The position numbers and the translations under genes were made by a program. A stretch of DNA of 64,000 nucleotides from Coccinella septempunctata (lineage: Eukaryota; Arthropoda; Insecta; Coleoptera; Coccinellidae): positions 45,596,270 to 45,660,269 of the forward strand of contig NC_058189.1 in assembly GCF_907165205.1 (NCBI RefSeq), in the 5' to 3' direction. This document shows, piece after piece, positions 32,037 through 42,480 of the stretch. Position 1 is the first letter of the stretch. Every line of letters starts with the position of its first letter. The notes under the pieces were generated by a model. It ran no database searches, had not been told where the DNA came from, and saw nothing but the letters and a program-made list of their open reading frames with translations.

Positions 32037-33513
32037 GTTGGGGAGTCGGGATTTACTCGAGAGTCGTGGAGACCTTGTGGATTTTGAAGATTAGATGGTA
32101 GAGAGAAGGCAAGGTTCCATGATGTATGCACTTTCAGCGGGGGGGAAAGCGTCTGCAAGGTCTCAAAGATGAAAAAAAAAAAAATCGTCAGGAGTACATA
32201 CCCGAGCGTGTCAGATTAAGATACTGTATATGCCCTAACTGTCTCTGATAATGAATTCATGCTTATCTGACAGTATGCGCGGTGGGACTGACCGTACGGA
32301 AGAGTTGAAAATGGTAAAAAAAAAAATTTCCAGCGTGTCAGATTTTTGGAGGATATGTTAATTAGACCCAAAGGAAGCTCCTTTTCAAGGGACTGACAAT
32401 TTGGACGTTGCGCAAGGTCACAGCGGTCCTTTGATAATGTAAAAAAAAATCGTTATCTACTTGTACATACTCGAGCGTGTCAGATTTTCATACAGATGGT
32501 TAATCTCGGTGTTGTAAAACTGTTCAGCCATTAAATCAGGACAGTAATCAGCGGAGGTTTTCTTAATCTGACACTTTGAAGATGATAAACATTCTTTTTT
32601 TTCGAATTTTTCCCTACCTGTACCTCTAATCGTTTTTGTATCCATTATGAAAGTTGTAGATAATGAAATTCTACACAACTTTTGTCGGAAGCAATTTTAC
32701 ATACTCTTGACCGTTCTCGAGTTGGAGGGCGATAAGGGCGAGAAGCTTAGCCACACATGCGAAAGAGCAAGGTCAATGTAGAATCCCAGTATAATCTACA
32801 TTCATCCAATTGTCAAAATGACAAGGTATATCTATGAAGACAATTTCGAAATTAGTCACGAAAATTTTAGTGTTTTCTGTGACTGAACCTTAGAATGTAC
32901 TATTTTCCAACGAGTGAATTTTCGCTTCAGCATGTATCGCTAAACACCTCGCATTAATCACCATATATTTCAAAAACGTTTGAACGTAGAAAAAATTGCT
33001 TTGGACAAAATTTGTAGAAAATGTTATGCTTTACAACTTTCATAATGAATGCGAAAAAGATTAGAAGCCCAGGGAAGGAAATAATTGAAAAAAAAACGAT
33101 TTTTGTGACCTTTATGGCCAATTTTTATTGTTTCGGCTTGCTAAAACTGTCAGATTATATTTTTTCCATTATTCTTGAATCATGAGCTTCAAAATGAGAA
33201 AAAACGCCACCGCTCTCGACAATGTACACGTGACGTTTTTTTGCATCTTTGGCGCCCTCCCACACATTTTCGACACGCTTGAATTGTCAGATTAAGAGAA
33301 TGTATACTTTTCAACATGTAATTAACCAAATATCTCTTAATCTGACACGCTTGAGTATGTACAGTGATCGTTTTTTTTTCACTATTCTGACAGGCTGCCC
33401 TAGATACAGGTCTAATTTTTGGTTGAGGTACTATACTGGGTCCAAAGTATGTACCCTTATATTAATCTGACACGCTCGAGTAAATCCCGAATTTCCCTCT
33501 TCGGCTCCCCAAC
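32037..33513. mobile_element. 1.48-kb non-coding TA-flanked element, copy A
   Basis: Ends GTTGGGGAG ... CTCCCCAAC are inverted and flanked by TA on both sides (32035-32036, 33514-33515). The interior has no credible ORF. Its hallmark is a motif, CTCGAGCGTGTCAGATT(AA), found near 32205, 32330 and 32472 on the plus strand and in inverse near 32562, 33333 and 33463, with shorter GTCAGATTA versions near 33146 and 33284. This spacing is like arrays of transposase-binding sites. Copies B (46.1-47.5 kb) and C (51.4-55.8 kb) share the layout. The superfamily is unknown to me; the TA target would suit Tc1/mariner relatives but does not prove it. Confidence 0.85.
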
Positions 33514-33782
33514 TAAATGGGATTTTATGGCATTTTATTGAGTTTCTTCTATATTTACCATATAAATCTAGGTTTAATATGTATCATGCAAATATTCTGA
33601 AACCTGATCCCCTCAACCTAGGCGTTCCAGAATGAAATGCCCTGTATAATAGTTTTCAGTTGAATACTGGATATATTCATATGAGTTATTTGGTTATTGG
33701 TTGTGGTTATATTTATAGACAAGAATTCTCCCCAAAAGCAGTTATATCGAAAGTTCACGAAAATATAGCGATTCCGTAACTT
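33514..33782. other. Spacer
   Basis: A lone transposon end, GCCCTGTATA near 33640, is the only notable item. Confidence 0.3.
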
Positions 33783-34079
33783 TCCACGCTCAATGAACAA
33801 ATGCCAAATTTTCCTGCACAGCGCGTTTTATTACACAATGGAGGTTGTTAGGGTGCAATTTTCGATAGCTATCGGAAAAGCGGCTCGCCGAACGATGCGT
33901 GGTTAGAATTGGATTTGGCCAACGAACTGCTGGCAGTCTTTCCGAAAAACACTTCCAACCTCGAATCGGTAAAAAGGGACGGAAGGAATAATTGGACGAA
34001 CAAACAGAAGTTCTCCGTAGTAGACTGCATGCATTCAATGTCGGTTGAAATATATCCAGACAATTCTGGTTCGGACATG
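33783..34079 (+). pseudogene. Unidentified exon-like open stretch
   Basis: One frame reads MPNFPAQRVLLHNGGC, then TAG at 33849, then GAIFDSYRKSGSPNDAWLEL and on to NNWTNKQKFSVVDCMHSM and SVEIYPDNSGSDMG. Composition and codon choice look much more like real protein than the surrounding DNA. TTTTCCTGCACAG (to 33820) could be an acceptor, as could the AG at 33851, and GGGTGAAC at about 34079 could be a donor. If the later acceptor is used, the TAG is excluded and the exon is intact. I do not recognise the family. It may be a host-gene exon or a decayed one; no neighbour exon was found. Confidence 0.35.
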
Positions 34080-34244
34080 GGTGAACTGAATAAAATATTT
34101 TATAATTTGGCTTCAGTATCTACAATTGTATACCGCGTTTGCTCCTTCTTTTGTCTATATGTATATGTATAAAGAAAATATTGCTTTTCAAGTGAAATGT
34201 GTCGTGTAACCTGATCCCGGTATTGTTATATTTGAAGTTCGTAT

Positions 34245-34440
34245 TACATTGAAATGAAAATGTGGAAAATCGCTCGGACTCGTCTATTTCTGATTCGAGG
34301 GAGAACAACCTTTCCGTTTTTTTCATACCCGTAACTTCGACACCCTAAAAGGGGCGAGCCTAACCTCTTCATTTTGAATAGGGATGAGGGGACAAACAAA
34401 ATGTTCACCGAATTCATTTCAAAATAACTTTTTAAGGTGT
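34245..34440 (-). mobile_element. Mariner-like right-end remnant, inverted
   Basis: Reverse reading contains CCTCGAATCAGAAAT, GAGCGATTTTCCACATTTTC and the CTCATCCCTATTCA block that precede the right end in the 34.9-37.1-kb copy. It lies in the opposite orientation to that copy, 400 bp away. Confidence 0.6.
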
Positions 34441-35474
34441 GCATCAATTCCGATCATTTTATTGTCTATTTGTTGACTATTTCATCTATTTATCACTTGA
34501 TGTCGAGTGATGATGTGCGTCTGAATAAGTTTTTGAAGTCTGATCTTCTCGTCATATTTTCTTGTGTAATTCACGTCAATAGTTCTTTTCTTTTGTCCAG
34601 GAGTAATTTCGAAAGTCGTATCGAGTACTATCTGACCCAAAAATTTCGCTTGAAAATATCCATCGATAATGAAATAACAGCGAAAATAGTGAAAGAGGCA
34701 ATGTGGTATCCGACATAATTCAAAGGCTTCAGTACTTATGTTTTTGTTTTTTTGTCCAAAAAAGTAACAATTTTTAGTGTCTAAAAAGAAGAAGGACCAT
34801 GTTTTTGATTAACCTTAAACTATGGTGAAGTTTTTAGAATGTTAAAAGTGTATCAAAGCGTCTGTGAATTTGTAGTAAAATTGAAATGGTGTATTCCGAA
34901 GAAAAAAGGGTGGAAATGATAAAATTAATTTTTGGCAATAACGACTCTGCTAGAACAAAATCTGTTTTGTTTAACGAACTACATCCTGAAAAAATGTATC
35001 CGCTGCTTACGTTGTGCAAGTGGTTGCCAAATTCGACGATACTGGTTCAGTCGGAAACAAAAAGAAGGTGCATGAAAGAGACGAAGCCAGGGACGTGGCT
35101 GTCTTAGGTCATGTAGCAATGGATCCGACCTCTAGTACTAGGAAATTGTCTGATGTTTCACGTACAACAATCAAGACACTCTTTGAACAACATGAATTCC
35201 ATCCTTATAAGATACTATTGGCTCAGGCACTGAATGAGGATGATCCAGATCGCCGACTCCAGTTCTGTGAAGTGGTCAGAGAAAGGTGTAACTGTAATCA
35301 AAACTCGATTGAAATTTATTTTGGGAGGATTTTGCATCTCTTCATAAACTTTTTAGGGTTTTCACTCACAATCTCTGAAACAAAATCAATTAAAAATGAA
35401 ATAAACGATTTGCTCCTGCGTAAATTCTTGCCTGACAATGAACTCAAAATAAATAACGTTGAAATTATAATTCT

Positions 35475-35516
35475 TCGTAACGTTTCGGAGTCTATATCAG
35501 ACTCCTTCATCAGACG
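35475..35516 (-). ncRNA. Hammerhead-like motif, left arm of second dimer
   Basis: Minus-strand: CCGTCTGATGAAGGAGTCTG, loop, AGACTCCGAAACGTTACG. CTGATGA is the canonical first core box; stem GGAGTCT/AGACTCC is perfect; CGAAAC follows. One extra A precedes the stem. Confidence 0.6.
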
Positions 35517-35969
35517 GAAAAATCTACTTTTGAAAATCTTCTGAATTGTCGCTTTTTGTCTGACATTAATTGTCAACACACAGAAACAGAGACTGCACAG
35601 AAACGTTGATTCATTTAATTTTGAAATTACCGGATGACAGTTCCTTCTTTAGTAAATTGATCCAAATATGATCTATTCCTATCGAACAATTTGCCAAATT
35701 ATTATCTTGATCTAATAGAATACACGTAGACTCTTTAATTTTTCGTTTAAAATGGTCTGGTTCTGTCATTAAAATTTTAGTGTTGTCCACATGATGGATT
35801 GGGACAACACTAAAATTTTAATGACAGAACCAGACTAAAGAAGGAACTGTCATCCGGTAATTTCAAAATTAAATGAATCAACGTTTCTGTGCAGTCTCTG
35901 TTTCTGTGTGTTGACAATTAATGTCAGACAAAAAGCGACAATTCAGAAGATTTTCAAAAGTAGATTTTT

Positions 35970-36012
35970 CCGTCTGATGAAGGAGTCTGTTATAGACTCC
36001 GAAACGTTACGA
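35970..36012 (+). ncRNA. Hammerhead-like motif, right arm of second dimer
   Basis: Plus-strand CTGATGA, stem GGAGTCT ... AGACTCC, then GAAACGTTACG. It differs from the left-arm copy by one loop base (TGTTAT versus TGATAT), leaving core and stem unchanged. Confidence 0.6.
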
Positions 36013-37082
36013 AGAATTATAATTTCAACGTTATTTATTTTGAGTTCATTGTCAGGCAACAATTTTTTTTAGTTAATTTGCTCCTGACAAATTAGTGCAA
36101 GAATTTACGCAGGAGCAAATCGTTTATTTCATTTTTAATTGATTTTGTTTCAGAGATTGGTAGTGAAAACCCTAAAAAGTTTATGAAGAGATGTAATCAA
36201 AACTACATGTGTTCATTTTACCTTAACGTCATTGTAAACCGTCATACCTGTCGGTATTGGTCAAATGAAATTCCAAGATTTTTTGTGAGGTGCATACTCA
36301 GCTTACCCAGAAATTTAATGTTTGGGCGGGCATTTATGGAAATCACATTATCGGCCCTTTTTTATGCCCGGTAATCTCACTGGCCAAATTTATTCAGATT
36401 TATTGGAGAACACTATTTATCTATCCCTCGTGCAAGTATTGGAGAATGCAGAAGACCATCAAACTATAATTTTCCAAAAAGATGGCGCACCACCTCATTT
36501 AGTTCATCCGATGCGTCAGTTCTTAAATGAAAATTTTCCTCAAGCATAGATTGGAAGGAGGGGACACATTAAGTAGCCACCCAGATCACCTGATCTGGCA
36601 TTACTGGTTTTTTTCTATAGGGTCACCTGAAAACCAAAATTTACGCTAACCTGAGTCACTTGATGATTTGCGAACTCTGATCATTAATGAATGTCGTCAA
36701 ATTACACCAGAAATCTTGAGTAATATACGTAAACCAAAACTAATATTAGTGCATGGAAGTGAAGGGTGTCCATTTCCAGCATTTAATAAACTACTTACAA
36801 AAGTAAGTACTCTTCCACTATCTTGTCGTTGTCAATGGAAATTTCGAAGGGAAATTTCAGTACTCGAAAGGATCTTCAACATGAAATATCGCAACACCCC
36901 TCATCCCTATTCACAATCAAAGGGTTGTGCTGACTCCCGTTAGAGGGCTGCACTTACCGAAATGCAAAGAGTAGAAAAGTTGTTCCTCCTCGAATCAGAA
37001 AGTGACGGATACGAGCAATTTTCCACATTTTCATTAAAGTCGAAAAATCGAGAGGTTAATTCTTCGTTGAAGCACACTGTAT

Positions 37083-37743
37083 ATGCTTATACCGCAATTA
37101 ATCATTCAGTGATTTATGTGTCCCTTAAATTGTCATGTGAAATTACACTGAGACTTCTTTTGTCATTCAAATTCGTTGTATATTTCGAGTATTATCTTCT
37201 GGTAAAGCAACGAAGAAAATTTCCTCTTAAAAATTGCCAGTCCGTAAGACGAATAGGTAATGAAAGGTAATGAAATTCCCATTGAACCGTCCACTCCACT
37301 TCGCCAAGAAAAGCTCTCGTGTAATTATAAAGGACAAAGAGGTTAATTGAACAAAATAAACCACAACCGATATTTTATATCGGACCGTTTATAATCATCA
37401 AAGATAAGGATTCATTTAATTTCATTTCCCAGTGGGCTTCACGTTCATTTTTCTCCTCGACCCACATCTGAAAAGTGCTAACAGAATTGTGAGTGGGGTT
37501 GGGCAGCCAAAAGGATTCAGAAGCCGGCAAAGCCTGCTTCAAACTTGAAGGACGTTTTCTATTATGGGGTGACCAGATTAGGAAACAAGGAATTTTTTGA
37601 GCCCCTGGCATCCTATCTACTACTTCCCAAGAGATAATTCGTGAAAATTCTGGGGAGGAAACTTCAGTGTGCGGATTTGTGCCATTTCGTGACTGGAAAT
37701 TTCATCACTTCATTCGTCGAGGATCAAGTCGTCCTTCATTGTT
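37083..37743. other. Gene-free stretch
   Basis: The frame at 37375-37611 (minus) has no domain signature. No repeat pair is visible. Confidence 0.3.
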
Positions 37744-37747
37744 TTAA

Positions 37748-38019
37748 CCCTTAACCGGTCGAAATGACTACTGCAAATATAGATGTACGTCAAAAAGCCG
37801 ATCAGATGTTCGTTCTTGTTCAGAATTTTGACAAGTTTTCAATGTATTTTGTTTATTTTTCAGAGTAAATCACATTTATTGTATACGTATGTTCATAATT
37901 CTATGGAAATTAAACTGAAATTTCAAATAATTTTTCTAATTTGTCTCCTTCAAAAAGAGTAGTCATGATGACTATGCTGCACCATTCATGACGCAAAATG
38001 TTACCGGACCGGTTAAGGG
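37748..38019. mobile_element. 272-bp piggyBac-type MITE with TTAA target duplication
   Basis: TTAA (37744-37747 and 38020-38023) flanks the inverted ends CCCTTAACCGGTC and GACCGGTTAAGGG. Ends starting CCC with TTAA duplication are the piggyBac signature. There is no transposase in the element or elsewhere in the window, so it would rely on one supplied from another locus. Confidence 0.85.
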
Positions 38020-38981
38020 TTAAGTCGCACAGTGAATATAATATCACAAGAAAACAAAAATACTGAAATGTTTTTGGGTCACATTAGAACTCATTTATTA
38101 AATACCAGTTAATGCACGACTTCCCATCAATGCATGATTGTCATCGACAACCGAATATTCGACCGAAGAATTCGTTACGCAGATAATGTCATGAATTCCA
38201 CAATGAAATTTATTGATGTAAAGTCAGTTAATTTGTTTCAGAACCTACTCAAAAAATTCGTTAACCTCCGTGCTATGGAATTTTGAAGGTTCTTTGTCTT
38301 AACGTAACGCTTAGCTTCCATTAGCAAATTATTCGCGAAATGAAAATTTCTCAATTATATTTCAAGGGTAGTTTTCAATATGAAAATTTTATTTTCGCAA
38401 TCTTTAATCCGCTAATTTGTTCAATTTTTTCAAATTTGAAATATAACTAAAGAAAGCCGATTAAATCAACCCCATTCCATAGCTCACTTGACGACAAAAT
38501 ATTTTCGGGCACGAGTTGAAATTATTATTTCAATGGTCGTCTTCCAATTTACTACGGTTATAGATAATTTCAATTCATCGTTTGTAGCGTGATAGCAATA
38601 TAGACATGCAGCAAATCGTACATACATATGCTTTCAATTTTTAGGCAAAAAAACTCAAATTCAATTGTCATCATGAAATGCGGTGGATATTATATATTGA
38701 TTGTGAAGATGCAGAAGTAAAGGAAATATGTATTGTTCGAAATTCCATGAATGTTCATGTTGTTTTTCATGAAACTTTCCTCATTACATCGTATTCAAGT
38801 CTTCAACATCTATTGTCGATTTCCAAATTTGCATGGAAGATGCATTGTTTTTTAATAATTAGCCACTGACGATTTCATGCATCCTTCTACACAATGAAAT
38901 ATTTATAATAAATTTTGAGATTTTTGTTTAAAAAAAATATGAACAGCTATTACTACGATTAGCTTCATATCTATTGGTACA
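38020..38981. other. Gene-free stretch
   Basis: AT-rich; a 63-codon frame at 38678-38869 has no signature. Nothing further is recognised. Confidence 0.3.
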
Positions 38982-40238
38982 TACGAGGATATATTGAAAA
39001 ATTCTCAGCCTACTATAGAACCAAACAAAATTTCAATGTGAAAATATTTTATTACTCAACATATTCTCCTCTTAAACGGATACATTTATAACAGTGAACC
39101 TGCAACGTCTCTAGACCTTTCAAAAAAAAATTTTCTTCTTGCTCTCCAAACCAGACCTTCACAGATTTCATTACCATCTCGTTGGAAGAAAATTTACGAC
39201 CTTTTAAACTCTTTTCATAGTTGAGGAAAGAGATGATAGTCGGATGGAGCCAAATCTGGTGAATAAAGGGGGTGTTCTAGTAATTCAAACCCTAAATCAC
39301 GAATTTTTTGCATGACAACATGAGATTTATGTACAGGGGCGTTGTCCTGCGAAAACAAAAAACACCCTTGATTAACTTTCCGAGTCTTTTCTATTTAATT
39401 TTTTCCCGTAGAGGGGTCCAGTAATGTGGAATAGTAATCTCCGGTTATTGTTTCACCCTTATCCAAAAAATCAATCATGATTATTCCATGGCAATCCAAA
39501 AAACTGAAGCAAGATCTTTTCCAGCAGATTTTTGGACACGAATCTTCTTAGGTCTTGGAGAACCAGATTTTCGCCATTCCATCGATTATTGCTTTGTTTT
39601 TGGATCGTAGAAATGTACTCAAGTCTCATCCATAGTAACAATTCGGTTTAAGAAGTGTACATCGTTTTCAAATCGAGCACAGATCGAACGCGATGCTTCT
39701 ACCCTTGCACGTTTTTGATCAACATTCAAACATTTTGCAGCAATTTTTCTATGTCCAAATTGACGTGAACTAGGTATGATGAACGCGTTCGTATGAAATA
39801 TTCAGTGCTTCACATATCCGTTTCAGCCCAATTCGACGGTCTGATAAAATCATGTCGCTGACACAGAAACTGGCCTTCCCGATGGGTCATCATATTCAAT
39901 GGAAAATTTACCTTTTTTGAAGCAGTCCAATTTTTCACGGTCGCATGCGAAGGACATTGATCGCCAAGGGTATTTAGCATATCTTCGTAACTCTGCATAC
40001 CTCTTAACCCTTTTAAATACAGTTACTTGATGGTGGCTAGATACTCCAATGTTTCGATTTTCACAATTTCGGTGGACATCTTCTTTGTTTTAATTTATTG
40101 CGCAACTCTGGTTTACTTTTTTGACCTCAAACTTCACACGGACACTTCTAATGAGTTATTGTTCGTTGCAATGGTAACGCAATATTTATTTTATGCATGG
40201 AACTGGTCTAGGCTAACTAGATATCATACATCCTCGTA
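38982..40238 (-). mobile_element. Mariner element, nearly full length
   Basis: The two ends TACGAGGATATATTG and (inverse) TACGAGGATGTATGATAT share TACGAGGAT and a GCCTA block about 25 bp in, in agreement with mariner TIRs, and the termini sit at TA. The length of 1257 bp is normal for mariner. The transposase is on the minus strand. Confidence 0.85.
39052..40079 (-). pseudogene. Mariner transposase (DD34D), inactivated
   Basis: Starting at ATG 40079 (MSTEIVKIETLEYLATIK) a TAA cuts the frame after 18 codons. Beyond it, successive frames give SYEDMLNTLGDQCPSHATVK (N-terminal HTH region), then the first catalytic Asp in NRIVTMDET, where the usual following Trp codon is TGA, then SQDNAPVHKS (second Asp) and YSPDLAPSDYHL (third Asp), ending RLRGEYVE at 39052. 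All three catalytic aspartates are still readable. The stops and frameshifts make it dead, yet the element is nearly intact in length, pointing to point decay and not deletion. The family protein binds the TIRs and moves the element to TA sites. Confidence 0.85.
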
Positions 40239-40671
40239 TTAGCTCAATTGTTTAAATTACATTAATTTTGCGGGAGTCATATGCATCACTAGAGATGTTT
40301 CCTTAGATTTTTCCAATAACAAAATTGCTGTTATATCCATTAGCCCTTCACTTGTAACTATTTTTTAACGAAATTCCTACTATTCCTTCGGCGTAGGTAC
40401 AAGAGCTGGAACATAATTGGCCTTACATGAAAGCTAACCTGTCTGCAGTCGGTTCATGAATGAAATTCTGAGAATTTCATGAATCAATGAAATCCTCCTT
40501 TGAGACAGAAAAGCGTCTAATAAACTACTTCTGTTCAACAACACGGAAAATGGCAATTCCTTTGTTCAAATCTACGATGAACAGTGAGCAGCGTTGCGAA
40601 AACAACAGGTTGAATTCTGAGTGAACAAAGGTCCTCGGGGGAAGCGGCCATTTAGGTTTCCAGAAACCACG
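40239..40671. other. Gene-free stretch upstream of promoter-like site
   Basis: No ORF or repeat beyond a small hairpin (ATGAAATTCT gag AATTTCAT) near 40460. Confidence 0.3.
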
Positions 40672-40705
40672 TATAAATAACTAATAAGTGCAGTCGTTTC
40701 ACATT
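40672..40705 (+). promoter_or_regulatory. Candidate insect core promoter (TATA box plus initiator)
   Basis: TATAAATA at 40672-40679 is followed by TTCACATT, fitting the initiator consensus YYANWYY, with the putative start A at 40701, 29 bases after the TATA start. No convincing coding exon follows (the first ATGs open only short frames; 40810 opens 92 codons without a signature), so the transcript is unknown. Confidence 0.35.
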
Positions 40706-41539
40706 GTCTCCCCAGAATACGACACGAGAGCACGGACTCATTCATTCATTTCAAAAATTAGCTCTCAAATTATGGCTGCTACATTATGAAAGATCCCGGG
40801 TTTCCCTAAATGGCATTAGGTCACCTCCTGTATAATAAATCGGGAAGTAAATATTTTCACTCATTCCCAGTACCTAGGATGACAAATCCTAGAGGGTGTG
40901 AATGTAAGGTAACAAAAAAATTCCCTTTTTTTAGCGAAGAATTTGGAAAGAGTAAGGAGAATTACGGAGTCTTTTTCGATGTTGGGTGGATTATTAGGTC
41001 AATACCTCAGGGCGTGTTTGCCATTTTCCCGATATATTGCGTTGCTATGGAAATATCACAATTTCATGAAAGTCTGATTTTTTCTTGAAATTTTGAAGTG
41101 AAAAAGAATTTAATTTGATGGTGATATTTCCATAGCATTGATTTTTTCAAAATCTATTCACGAAAACTTGAGAGGTTCTCATCATTTGTTTTAGTAGGTG
41201 TTTCGAAATGCTACGCTTTGTCCACAACAAAATTTTCAGTGATTTGATCAGTGGCAATAAATTTAAATATTGAAACACACTTTTATGACTATTTCGCATG
41301 CAGAAAATCATACAGGTTTTTTCACGCAGTGTTCAAGTAAGGAATCTAGGTAACCGAATCAAATTGTCTCCTGAATATATGTGGATCATAATGAATGGTC
41401 GGGATCTATTCATCTAAAACGTATAACGTTCTGTTATACTGGAAATTGAGCCAAAAACTCTTATTTCTATTATTTTTTTACATTTTTGGATACTTCACAA
41501 AGTTTTATCTTCCTACGCCTTATTTGCAGTGTAACGGCT
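40706..41539. other. Stretch downstream of promoter-like site
   Basis: A possible leader runs to a GTAAGG donor-like site near 40905. The frame from 40810 (MALGHLLYNKSGSKYFHSF) has no recognised domain. Nothing else is seen. Confidence 0.25.
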
Positions 41540-42480
41540 TTTTCTCGGTATACTCGAGCGCCAGCTATTCTTCAAGGGAAAATAGAAAACCTACCCTGGT
41601 AGCTACGAGCCGAAGACAAGGTTCCTCGGTGTCTGGGGTGTTAGCGACAACCAGTGAAAGTCAGAATCAGCGTACACAAATTATATTTGTCGACTCGTAC
41701 AAGGAAACACAAATAGCACCATTATAAAATTCGTACAGTGAAAGACTCGAGATCAGTGAATTCACAGGGGCAAAACGGACGGAATGAAACAGGATCCGAT
41801 CTCAAACGTTATACGGGGTTTACGGCCGTGTTCGCCAGCCAGAACCTAAGACGCACACTTAACGGACAGGCACCGGACTTCAGCCAGGTTAGGGGATGAA
41901 ATACGACGACACATAATTACGACGGCTCACCCTTAGGCGGGTTCGGCACTCCCCGGGTATCCACACCAGCAGAATGCTTCCCTAACCGTAAGGGTGAACA
42001 CGGAAACGAACGGGAATATTCTAGGAAGGGTAGCCACCCCAAAGTGCCTTCTGTACCCCCCAGGTATCCACACCAGAGGGATACGTAATTGACAGTGGGG
42101 GTGGAACTCAGACTCGGGTATAGGAGGGGTGTACACGGAGACTGAATTTCCAGTGTTATATAAAAAAAAAGGAGTGTCATCTTACCTATCGGTTTGGCCA
42201 CTTGTACTCGTGAAATTTCCCGAACCAACCAATAAAAGTAACGAAGAAAAAAAAATATAATTATATTCTGAATCGTAGCAAAAAAAAAAGGAAATTTTAA
42301 GGAAATCTTCCAACACGGCAGCAAGACAAGTTTTTACGGAGGACGGCACTAATTAATCGCAAATCATGAGTAATCGAAAGACGACAGCAAGTTAATCGTA
42401 AGTCAATCGTGAGTCAACAGCGAGCGAATCAATCGTAAGTGAAGTGACCTGCGGGGGAACATCTGCGGAAATCAGATGTG
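41540..42480. other. GC-richer island of unknown origin
   Basis: Visibly richer in G and C than its surroundings. GGTATCCACACCAG occurs twice about 103 bp apart (near 41960 and 42063), and AATCGTAAGT-type words recur at 42350-42450. A hairpin ACATCTG/CAGATGT closes it near 42460. The plus frame to 41727 ends serine/arginine rich (NRKPTLVATSRRQGSSVSG). It could be an LTR-retrotransposon leader or a CpG-type regulatory island; no LTR pair or primer site was identified. Confidence 0.35.

Larger units (their letters stand above)
35337..36191. mobile_element. Second Penelope-type inverted dimer, inserted in the mariner-like gene
   Basis: Left arm 35337-35788 and right arm 35802-36191 are inverse copies around a 13-nt spacer. 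In each arm the outward sense carries a short Penelope C-terminal peptide (left arm, minus: TEPDHFKRKIKES, then NLANCSIGIDHIWINLLKKE), a 3' UTR, and a hammerhead-like motif. The right arm lacks about 113 bp next to the centre and has a small duplication near 36060-36100. TGTAATCAAAAC occurs at 35293-35304 and again right after the element at 36192-36203; the left copy lies 32 nt from the arm, so this is a modified target duplication or filler. Confidence 0.85.
34886..36935 (+). pseudogene. Mariner-like (DUF4817/DDE_3 type) transposase split by a Penelope dimer
   Basis: The N-terminal part starts MVYSEEKRVEMIKLIFGNND, a helix-turn-helix opening typical of this family. A shifted frame then gives ARDVAVLGHVAMDPTSSTRK, VSRTTIKTLFEQHEFHPYKI and DPDRRLQFCEVVRERC. 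The gene is broken at 35.3 kb by the insertion ending at 36191. It resumes with CSFYLNVIVNRHTCRYWSNE, ALFYAR, PGNLTGQIYSDLLENTIYL and QKDGAPPHLV (second catalytic Asp), then a decayed SPD region. The element's right end is near 37082 (TTCGTTGAAGCACACTGTAT); no left terminal repeat can be found before 34886. Multiple frameshifts show it was already old or has decayed since. Family role: cut-and-paste transposition at TA. Confidence 0.8.

Noticed and set aside
41917..42324. 135-codon minus-strand frame over the GC-richer island
   Set aside because: No domain; it is explained by low stop density in GC-richer DNA.
42354..42450. Tandem AATCGTAAGT words as a CRISPR-like or satellite array
   Set aside because: Units are irregular in length and spacing; no constant repeat-spacer pattern, and the DNA is eukaryotic.
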